Assembly: GCA_000467715.1 (NCBI GenBank)
Contig: AJFK01000769.1
Location: 87,960-151,959 of the forward strand
Length of the DNA: 64,000 bases
Reading direction: 5' to 3'
From: Hysterium pulicare CBS 123377
Taxonomy: Eukaryota > Ascomycota > Dothideomycetes > Hysteriales > Hysteriaceae
This document shows positions 55,736 to 64,000 of the stretch, piece after piece (position 1 is the first letter of the stretch; each line of letters begins with the position of its first letter). The notes under the pieces were generated by a model. It ran no database searches. It saw nothing but the letters and a program-made list of their open reading frames with translations, and was not told the DNA's origin. The translations under genes and the position numbers were made by a program.

Positions 55736-56818
55736 ATGGATTCAGGCCTTTCAATCCCTGGCCTTCGGCTTGACTCTGGCAAAGTCGTTGGAAAGCTCGA
55801 CCTCACTTGGACACCTCCCGGCGGTGCTCCAATTCACCTGTCTATTTCGTCACTTGATCCTATCTCAGGTACTGACCCTACTCCAAATCAAGTTGCAGGT
55901 ACTCAGCAATCTGTCGCTGGAGATGAGTCAGGAACATCCACTCGTGACACAATCCAAGTCCAGCCACATGCACAAGCCCGAAACGTGAAGTCTCCAGGTG
56001 AAGCGATTAAGGCTATGAGCGCCGAAGAACGCAAACGCCGCATTCGAGGCGCAAAGCCTTCCGAGCTTGCGAAAACGACTCTGAATCCCAAGCCTAGGCA
56101 GCGCGAAGGTGAGTTAATACTTAGAACTTTACGCTTGATTCAGCATACTAAGGAAAATAGAAACACCTACAGAGCTTTTTCTACATGTCCGTTGGCGCTC
56201 CAACAAAAATGGACATCTCGTTGTGGATTCGGAAAATGTCTCTTGGAGGTCAAACCATTCGATTCCACCTCAACCCGTCGAGTTCGATCATGGAGGTAGA
56301 TTTCATTCCAACTATTGAAGCATCTCCACTAGAAACTGATTCCTAAACCTCTAAGTGTGCGCTCAGATATCAGCATACTCACAGGGCGTCAAGATCAAGT
56401 TCATTATCTCGCCCAGCTCTAAGAATAGTCGTGGGAATGAGCTATACGCATTGATTCCACCTAAGGCGGACAAGGTTGGCACAGCAGTGGGACCTATTTG
56501 GGATGCCGAAAAGGCCGAGCACAATGCTGGAGTAGTAGACGAATGGCTGGACGGACTGCGCAAACTTATGCCAGTTACGTACGTATCTGCCGACGGAAGC
56601 TCATATGAAGGGTTCAATCTCTTCCCTGAGTTGAGGTAAGCTTCCGTTAAGCTATGAGTAGACTGTGTCCATCTGACATAGCTCCAGACTGCTTAGCCCT
56701 CAGCTGTAATGAATTGGCGGAATCAGCAAGAATTTGGTGGGCCGATGCCGTTGAGGAAGATATGGACATTCCGTATGTTTGGGGCTTCATGTCTTCCTAT
56801 TCTGCTTGTTTTTACTAG
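55736..56818 (+). CDS. Tandem-family paralog C
   Basis: Exons 55736-56108, 56173-56295, 56356-56635 and probably 56704-56818, giving 296 residues; the first two introns (64 and 60 bp) are phase 1 at the family positions. The N-terminal unit IPGLRLDSGKVVGKLDLTW matches the duplicated unit of paralog D. The middle is Ser/Thr/Gln-rich, then basic (MSAEERKRRIRGAKPSEL) instead of Asn/Pro repeats. Exon 2 reads LFLHVRWRSNKNGHLVV, aligning with B. Exon 3 reads YALIPPKADK...IWDAEKAEHN, the divergent family core. A stop at 56637-56639 would end an unspliced form at 259 residues. Splicing 56636-56703 opens an exon with RIWWADAVEEDMDIP, acidic like the tail of B. Function unknown. Confidence 0.68.
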
Positions 56819-57208
56819 GGGCTTGCTTTGATACCCGTCATATGTGTCTCTCACTTTCATGTAATTTTTTCTAGCTAGTCAAACTCAGAGACTTAGCTTT
56901 TCTCACGGAACCTGTATTCCCTTCTCTACTCATTTCCAAAATTAGTCAGAAATCGTTCGGTCTCAAGAGGTCATTCTGCTTCTTGTTCACGAGTATTACT
57001 TTCCGCTTTCGTAAACATCAGTACTGTGATCTCATCATTTCCTCACCTCTGGCCCTAAATCAGTGATTCTATCCTGAATTTCGGCTTTCCTCACCCAGTG
57101 TACGAGACGCCTCAAGCACCACAGGCCTCAAGTACAGCTTCACGTACCATACTCCAATCATAGTTTTGAAGTTATCGTCCAACTAATACTGCTTCGTCTC
57201 GTTGAGCC
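56819..57208. other. Intergenic between paralogs C and D
   Basis: About 390 bp; no gene or repeat recognised. Confidence 0.5.
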
Positions 57209-58285
57209 ATGGCCCAGCATATCTGTGTTGCCGGCTTGGAGTTCTATGTGCTCAAACAAGAAGGCACTTTGAAACTATGGCTCGAGTCCGGAGGAAAACA
57301 AACAGCCGTGCTTGAATTACCCGCCGCAATGGCAAGCAGTCCTTTCCCACTTCCACAATCTCAACAATCCCCTTTGCCTAACGGTCACCGTATCACATCA
57401 CTAGGCCTCGAGCTACATTTAGTCAAAGCTGAGGGGCTCCTGAAGCTTCGCTTCAAGGGTACCGCTGGGGCAGTATTCACACTGGAGTACGATGGGACAC
57501 TTCCACCGGTCATTGATCTCGACGAAAAGAAGCCGATCAAAGTCGACCCGGTTTCGCGGACAGATGACGTGGCACATGCACTGCCGGATGTGCTGATGGA
57601 TACGGCGGTCCTAACGAACACGGAGAATCATGGGAATGCACACATCGACAAACTTGCCAAAAAGGTCGCGCAAATGGCGCAGACATTGCCACACGCGTTG
57701 CCGCAAAGCACCAACTGCCTGCCCACGACTTCGCTATGCCCTGGTAGGTTGAGTTCTTCACAGTTCGTAATTCAGAGGCTCGAGGTGACTAACATGTGAT
57801 CAGACAAAACCCGGAAACCGTCGAAACCAACGCAGCGTCCCCAATCCTGCCAAAGCGACCCAAAGAAAAGAGCGTGCTCTTCTCCGAAAATCCTCTTTCT
57901 CTCAGGGAATAAGGTAGGTCCACGCTCTGGCTTTATTGGTAGCACGGGAAAGCTCTGCTTCGACGTTGAGAAGAAAAAGCTACACTGGGAGGCAAAGTGC
58001 GGTAGTAGGATTCCGATCACATTGAGCAAGAAACGTACGTTTCTCTTCATCCGTCTGATTTCTATCGGCTAATGGCTTCCCTATGTGATAGTCGAATTGA
58101 CCTACAAATCGCATAAATGGGGTGAGAAGAAATTCGAGCTTTCTCACCAATATGGGAAGAAGAGCAAGACTTGGGCTTCTATCCATCTATCTGGCAGCAA
58201 ATCACCTATTGCTGTAGAAAACCGTGCGGTAGAGGCACAGATGGTGAACCTTATTAGGAGATGCATCAAACAAAGCGCTACTTGA
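57209..58285 (+). CDS. Tandem-family paralog D, duplicated N-terminal unit
   Basis: Three exons: 57209-57743, 57804-58034 and 58092-58285, giving 319 residues; introns of 60 and 57 bp, both phase 1 at the family positions. Residues 6-37 (GLEFYVLKQEGTLKLWLES) and 64-95 (GLELHLVKAEGLLKLRFKG) are an internal duplication of the unit seen once in paralog C. Exon 2 is longer than in A-C, with a basic Cys/Ser/Lys-rich insert before ILFLSGNK and KLHWEAKCGSRIPITL. Exon 3 (ELTYKSHKWGEKKFELSHQY, then WASIHLSGSKSP) is the most diverged C-terminal domain of the four and lacks the WAKW motif. No known domain or targeting signal. Function unknown. Confidence 0.72.
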
Positions 58286-59561
58286 GATCTGGCATCCCTA
58301 TCCATCAAAGCGCTTAGAAGACCTAGTTCACCCGACACTCCGACACTGCTACAGTGCTATATCTTCGGTTCCGGCTTGGTCAATTGGGAAGAATATGGGT
58401 CGAGTCTGGCTGCCGATTCAAGCGTCCTTCATGGGGAAAAATGATTCTTTGAGATGCCAATCGGTTTCCTTTGGTTGTTTGGCGTTTTGGTGTTGGTGTG
58501 TGATTGTTTGTCTCCTTGCTTCTTTACGAGACTTTGATGCAGATATTGATCGTGCATCCAGAGACTGCGCCGGCTTGAGATTCAGGAAGTGATCATGAGT
58601 AAGGCTGGAGGTTGGGAGAGATCGGAGTTAGGATTGGAAAGTGGTTTTTTTAGCAATTTGACTTCTTATTTCTTTTCCCCAGGAAACCTTCCTCCAAGCT
58701 GAGATCTAAGATGTGGTCCACATGGATCACGATGTGGGCGACATGGCCCATGTCGCCCACGTTTGCCCACGTTACGGCCCATGTCGTCCATGTTATGCTC
58801 CACGATGGCCCACATCGTCCACATCATGGTCCACATCATCCATGCCTAGCCCTACACGGAGAGATGGCAATTAAGGACGGCCTGAAAGTATGTAAGATCG
58901 AATCGGACCGGCTTAATCATAAGCAACCATAGGGTCGTATGAAGTGGGAAGGCAACGACGGTAGGAGTGTAAGATTGCCAAGAGTGGTGCAGTTCGACAC
59001 AGAGAAAATACGAAGAGTTGGAAAGAAGAGGCATAAAAAAGAGGAAGCAGCAGGAAATGAAACTATTTCCAATTTTAATTCGATGATTGAAACATTGATG
59101 TTGGTGCCCTTGACGTGTCTTTAAGAATATATGACATTAATCCCCTAACTCAACCTAGCTAGAACGACAATGCTTCCGTCTCAGAGTTTACAGACTGTTA
59201 AATAATGAATCATTCTTGAGGATCGAACGCGCTATGCTGTGGTTTAGATATACTATGAGAGCCAGAAAGGGGTAAAAGAAGCGAGGGAAAAAAGAAAGCA
59301 AGCGACAAGAGGGCAAAACTCTCCACATCCGCTAATAAGCGATGTGTCGTTATCCGCCATTTCAATCTTCACGAAATAGCTTCGATACAGCGTCGATCAT
59401 CCCCGAACCTCGGGACCCTGCCTCTAGGTTTATCTCAATCGATCCCACGGAGTATTCAACTGCAAATATTTCTTTTCTCTAGCTCAAACAAATAGTAAAT
59501 GGTATCAATTTATAATCGCGTCTTCAAAGCCTGATCTCCAGGGAATCAATACCAGGTGCAA
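58286..59561. other. Intergenic with CCAYRT-rich repeats and a hairpin
   Basis: About 1.3 kb. The stretch 58711-58850 is built from near-repeats of CCCACG/CCACAT/CCATGT words and contains a perfect inverted repeat. The ORF across it (58711-58932) is a product of the repeats. The rest is AT-rich with no gene seen. Confidence 0.5.
58734..58760. repeat. Perfect 13-bp-arm inverted repeat
   Basis: Arms GTGGGCGACATGG and CCATGTCGCCCAC flank a single C. In RNA or single-stranded DNA this would fold into a strong hairpin. It sits inside a 140-bp tract of related words. Confidence 0.85.
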
Positions 59562-61411
59562 ATGCCTTACACCAAGTGGCAGGATGCAGCTTCGCACCTC
59601 GATTTCCTGACGGAACAAGAACCTTCTGTCGTGGTACATCTCTGCCGTCAGCCGGATTGTCCAACATGTACTCGACCTGAGGCAGCTCCTTCGTCGATAG
59701 ATACGACGGTGTCTAGTTTGAAGAAGACTGTATTGGATAGAGACTGCATTGATAGCTTCCCGGATTTGCCTTTTAGGTTAATGTGAGTTTTTGTCCATTA
59801 CTAGAGTGAACCAAAAGAAGATGACTATGCCTGCGAGCCTCAAGATTGCCTACTCATTATCTTTAATTATAGGATAGGGAACTCAAGAGCTGTAGCTCTT
59901 CGAGACTCCCCCATCCCGTACACAAAAGACATTTTTGATAGTCTTATAGCTAGGTGGCACCTTCCACCACAGTTTATGGACTGTGTTCGAAAAGAAGATG
60001 CTTTGTTTGCTACGTTCGGCTTGAAACCGGCACTTCAAGAAGCTCAAGGTGCAGTTCCATGTTCTACGGGGACATTTGTCCGATATTAATGCTGCCCCAG
60101 ACACCTTTAGTTATCTTTTCGTAACTCCGGCGAGCCGCTATGGCCGATTTTCACTCGCTATGAGCTATAATAAAAGATCAGGGAACATTCGCGGTGTACT
60201 TCTTGATGCGCGTGAAGTCGAGATGCTTGATTTTAAAGAGCAGTTACAGGCCTTGAGACACCTCTCTGATCATCCACTATTGGTACCAGCGGTGCTTCTG
60301 GAGACATGTACAAGGCAGATTGCAACACGTCTAGAAAAACTCACGACTAAAATGGGCGAAACACGATTCGACAAGTACATGATCGTGGAAAGGCAATCAA
60401 ATCTGGAAGGAGAAGCAGCACCAACCGACGACAAAGGTGAAAGGTATCCTAATAGGACACAATTCTTCAACCATGTTGCAGCTGAAGCAGGCTTCTGCGA
60501 ACTTCGGATCAGCTCGGTCCTTTATCTCATATCGGGATTGCTCCAGTGCAATGAGCATCTTCTCAGCCAAGCCAGGGACAACACGTCTTTGAAAGATCTC
60601 TGCCAAATCTCCGCTACAGTAGCCGACCGGCTTCGCCATACAGAAAGTCAGATGGAAAACCTACGCTTCCGTGGGCAGTATCTCCAAAAGAGAGCCGAGA
60701 CACAGATTTCCGCGGTAATCCCACCTCTTGGTTGAGGAGAAGGCCAAATTTCGCTAATACATCATTTCAGGTGTACAACCTGATTGCGCAGGCCGACTCC
60801 CTTATCAATATGCAGATAGCCTCCGACTCCCGAGCCCTGTCCAACGCGGCACTACGTGACAGTTCCGCCATGAAGACGATTGCAGTGTTGACCACGATGT
60901 TTCTTCCAGGCACTTTCGTAGCAGTAAGTTACCATTGAACCGTCTATCTATCTCTTTTACTTAGCTAACGAATGGGGTAAAGACATTCTTCGCGATGCCT
61001 CTTTTCAATTGGGATGTCCCAAAAGGACACGCAGTAACCAAGACTCGATTCTATCTTTACTTCGCAGTCACCATTCCAGCCACCATCATTACCCTCTGCG
61101 TGTGGAGGCTCTGGATATTCTATCACAACCGTGCCGAAAGCTCAGCACGAATTGCATCCCAGGAGGATGAGCCAACGGGAAAGCCAGTGGAAGACGGGTT
61201 GTCAGATTCGGATGATGATGTGAAGCCCTACACAAACAAGGAGAAGACTACAGGGTACCAGAGATACAAGCGCTGGGAAGTCCAACCTCACGGCGACGTC
61301 TCCTCAGTGAATACGGATGAGGACCTTGGCCCGTATGGGAATCAGCTTCGGGAGAAATTCCGCACCAATCGTCGGAAAAGACGGGTGACTTCCACACGAG
61401 TGAACGTGTGA
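59562..61411 (+). CDS. CorA-like metal-ion transporter, possible frameshift
   Basis: Exons 59562-59782, 59873-60714 (with a frame change near 60024-60030), 60771-60923 and 60983-61411; introns of 90, 56 and 59 bp. The N-terminus has CRQPDCPTC cysteine pairs. The cytosolic domain contains YNKRSGNIRGVLLDAREVEM, then ERYPNRTQFFNHVA and LRFRGQYLQKRAETQI. The C-terminus has the CorA pore helices: MKTIAVLTTMFLPGTFVATF followed by MPLFNWD, then a second membrane span (FAVTIPATIITLCVWRLWIF) and a charged tail. The canonical GMN loop of bacterial CorA is replaced by AMP, as in this fungal subgroup. The frame ending FATFGLK and the frame starting HFKKLKVQFHVLRGH are offset by one base with no good splice site between them. 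The gene may therefore be broken, or the base call wrong. Confidence 0.8.
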
Positions 61412-61811
61412 AGTACGAGTCTTGCTATCCAATTTACTGTCCTTGATGCAGGCAGAGATGGCAGCTTGCCTAAAACCAGAGTTGAAATATTGATGCTGGG
61501 GAGGAAGGGAAGGGTATTGAGCCGAGACTTTGCAAGAGAACTGTGACTGACATCCGACGGCTTCGTGAGACTTTCCTGAAAGGGACAAAATGCCAAGACC
61601 GAGGCAGCGAGCTCGGTTGGGAAATGAGGTGCGGCCGTAAGCAAGGACTTCAACCTTCTTCCTCCTCACTAATCATGACTGTAAGCAGCAATCCACCCCC
61701 CGACACATCCGTCCTCCATATACCCTTCCTCCTCAAACCACCCTGAACGTCCAGCCTATCCATTCGGGCGGCGAGGAATCTCCCAGGGCTGGCTCTCGCG
61801 ATACCGTCAGC
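61412..61811. other. Intergenic, no gene seen
   Basis: About 400 bp between plus-strand genes; promoter and 3' UTR. Confidence 0.5.
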
Positions 61812-63128
61812 ATGTTCAAAACCACCATCGTAAGTCCCCCACCACAGTTTCGTTTTCTGTCGAACGCGTGGAACTGATCATAAATCCTCAGGCCCTTCTT
61901 TGCCTGGCGTTCATAGCGCCCTATGTCTACGACCGTTATGTAGTCTTATCTTCAATCATCCTCAAAAATCGCCCGGGTCATATGGTGGCAATCAACAATT
62001 TCAAAGGACATGAGTTCAGGCTACAAGACTTGGTGCGGAACTGCGAGGATGTGGTGTTAGATGAGGGCATGGGGTTGGCGATACTGAGCTGTGATGGAGG
62101 GCGGGATAAGTGGAATACCGTCATGGTGAGTTGGAACCTAGCAGGTTGTCCTCGGCGAGTTGTCATTGCGCCGCATGATGGACAATAAATAGCTGACGCA
62201 AGACTAGGGTATCTTCCATGAAGAAGGCATCAGTAGCGGTGGACTCTACATCTATGACTACTCCAAGCAGGATCTCCCCGAAGAAAAAGCACTCAAGCGC
62301 ATTACGCTCACGAACTTCCCTTCCGCTGACACAAATTTCCATCCGCTGGGGTTAGACTTTGACTCAACTACATCCACCCTTTATGTCGCCAACCACGTCA
62401 AGTCCGGGTCTAGAAAATCCGAACCCACCATTGACGTATTCGAGCTCTGGGTCTCATCTGCTACCGCGCGGCACGTTCTTACCCTGAAACATCCTCTCAT
62501 CACAGCTCCGAATTCCATAGTTTCTTTGGGAGACGGAAAGATCTTTTTCACGAACGACCACTATATCAAAGCCGAGCACTCTAAGTTGCTCAGCAAAGTG
62601 GAAACGTTCAGTGGATTCCCAGGCGGTAGCGTGGTCTACATGGATACAATGCAAGAGACGGTCAAGAAAGTAGCTCGCGTACCGTTCGCTAATGGCCTCA
62701 AAATGCTGAATGAGACCACCCTGGCTGTCGCATCTTCTTCCAAGCCAGGTGTCTATCTCTACACAGTGACTCCGGATCATGATCTCGTATTCCAAAAATT
62801 CATCAGGTCGCCTACAGCGGTTGATAACATTTCGGTCGATGGAAAGGGAAAGCTTCTACTGGCTGGTCATGCCTATGCTCCGGGTATCATGACGGTCGCT
62901 GAAAATAGGGCCATGTGCAATTCGGAGAATCCCGAGGACAGGACGAAGGACGTTTGCAAGGTTCGGTCGCCAAGCTGGGTTGGTGAGTGGACTGAAGAGG
63001 AGGGACTGAAGGAACTCTATCTCGACACGGAGTTTGAGAGCAGCTCTACGGCCGTAAGAGATACGACGAGGGGGATAGGATTGGTCGTGGGGTTGTACGA
63101 GAAGGGAATTATGGTGTTCAAGGACTAG
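61812..63128 (+). CDS. Paraoxonase/arylesterase-like beta-propeller protein
   Basis: Three exons: 61812-61829 (six codons), 61892-62125 and 62208-63128, with introns of 62 and 82 bp, giving 390 residues. A hydrophobic N-terminus (TTIALLCLAFIAPYVYDRY) is a signal peptide or anchor. The rest has the six-bladed propeller pattern of the serum paraoxonase family: EDVVLDEGMGLAILSCDGGR, FHPLGLDFDSTTSTLYVANH, the Asn-containing TAPNSIVSLGDGKIFFTNDH and VDNISVDGKGKLLLAGH. In paraoxonases such Asn/Asp residues hold the calcium ions. Relatives hydrolyse lactones and aryl esters, but fungal substrates are not known. The tiny first exon was placed from its splice sites. Probably secreted or ER-anchored. 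Confidence 0.85.
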
Positions 63129-63406
63129 GGCCTGGTGCTGTTTTCGACGTAACGTGACGGATAGACGGCGGAGTTCCGGTTCACATTTTCGTGGGACGAA
63201 GAGCACGGCGTTTTATGGGATACAGGCTTATCGAACAGCATAGAGGATCCGCTGATTTGTTCCACAACATCCAGCATAGATCATTAGATCGTTAGGGATA
63301 CAGTACCCATCTAAAAGTCTATTTGCTTCCAGCCCCTCCAGCTTCCTCCGCTATATACAGCAAACTCTCTCCATTCCCCAGGAACCAGTGTTCAACTCCC
63401 TCCCAA

Positions 63407-63883
63407 TTAATCCTGGCCCCCCTCTCCCTCCCTCCCCAGCTCCTCCCTCTTCCTCACCAACTCGGCCTTCAACTTCGGGAAAAAATCCCTCACCATACCC
63501 ACATCGACAAACTCATCCCAACTCACAATGACGTCCCCACTCTCATCAAACCCCATCTTCCACACATACTCATTATTATACTCGCCGACGGCCGTCTGTC
63601 CCAGCGCCGTAACCCACATGCAGATCTTGCGGCGCGCTACATCCTCGACGACGTCGTCGACGGTCAGCTGGAAGGAGGTGAAGATGGAGTTCATGCTGTT
63701 GAGGTTGGCGAGGTAGAGGTCGTTGGACTGCGGGGTGAAGTGCAGGCTGAGCGGGTGGAGGATGCGGGTGCAGGTGGGCGCGCGCAGGGAGATGATTGTG
63801 GTTGTGTCTTGGGTGTTGAAGGCTTGGATGAGGCGGTCGGCGGTTTGGCGTTGGCGGGTTGGTTGGGGTTGTTGGGGGGTCAT
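63407..63883 (-). CDS. SnoaL/NTF2-like small protein
   Basis: Single exon of 158 residues. The pattern of a cone-like NTF2 fold is visible: an N-terminal helix (QTADRLIQAFNTQDTTTIISL), a region with LRAPTCTRILHPLSL, and strands around RKICMWVTALGQTAVGEYNN and EYVWKMGFDESGDVIVSWDE. The ending VRDFFPKLKAELVRKREEL is helical. SnoaL-like proteins act as small cyclases, isomerases or hydroxylases in polyketide and other metabolism, or as proteins of unknown role. No biosynthetic partner is in view, so no reaction is assigned. No signal peptide. Confidence 0.75.
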   Translation of the reverse strand: MTPQQPQPTRQRQTADRLIQAFNTQDTTTIISLRAPTCTRILHPLSLHFTPQSNDLYLANLNSMNSIFTSFQLTVDDVVEDVARRKICMWVTALGQTAVGEYNNEYVWKMGFDESGDVIVSWDEFVDVGMVRDFFPKLKAELVRKREELGREGEGGQD

Positions 63884-64000
63884 TGTGGGAGGGTGGAGGG
63901 GGGGTTGGTTGGAGGGATGTAGCTATTTTTGAAGTAGCAGCTTGATTGAATTGAAGGCGAAGGTTAGAGGCGGGGGTTGGGGATTGGGTTCAATTTAATG

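Noticed and set aside
58711-58932. 73-codon ORF with His/Trp/Met-rich sequence
   Set aside because: It is a translation of the CCCACG/CCATGT word tract, not a conserved protein.

Overview
The window is genomic DNA of a filamentous ascomycete (Pezizomycotina). The evidence is many genes with introns of about 46-90 bp, GT...AG borders and CTAAC/CTGAC-like branch sites, and families typical of these fungi: DUF7730, Zn(II)2Cys6 regulator, CSC1/RSN1 channel, CBM18-bearing AA5 oxidase and a CorA-like transporter. I cannot fix the class from sequence alone; Leotiomycetes or Dothideomycetes are both possible. I see no tRNA, rRNA, CRISPR, complete transposon or operon.

Left part (0-23 kb). It begins with a coiled-coil protein of unknown function, then three minus-strand genes of receptor type (F-box/LRR, DUF7730, F-box with Cys pairs). 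Next come the kinetochore subunit Nnf1, a berberine-bridge-type FAD oxidase and a secreted copper-radical oxidase with four chitin-binding modules. Two low-complexity Cys-pair proteins and phosphopantothenate-cysteine ligase follow, separated by long intergenic stretches.

Middle (25-52 kb). This holds a Zn2Cys6 transcription factor, a decayed ORF, a CPD photolyase and a dienelactone hydrolase whose 5' end I cannot find. It continues with a Ubp3/USP10-type deubiquitinase, an RNF10/Mag2-type RING protein, a CSC1/RSN1 channel, an epoxide-hydrolase-like enzyme, a small secreted Cys-rich protein and a fused nitrilase-hydantoin racemase.

Right part (52-64 kb). The most interesting region is 52.3-58.3 kb, where four tandem same-strand genes (called A-D here) form a paralogous family I do not recognise. 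Each has a short N-terminal beta-like segment, a variable middle (Asn/Pro repeats in A and B) and a conserved C-terminal domain split by phase-1 introns at matching places. B and C also appear to have an extra 3' exon with an acidic segment. After them lie a CorA-like transporter with an apparent frameshift, a paraoxonase-like protein and a SnoaL-like protein.

Most gene models were joined by hand from splice signals and reading-frame continuity. No database search was run, so family names rest on recognised motifs.
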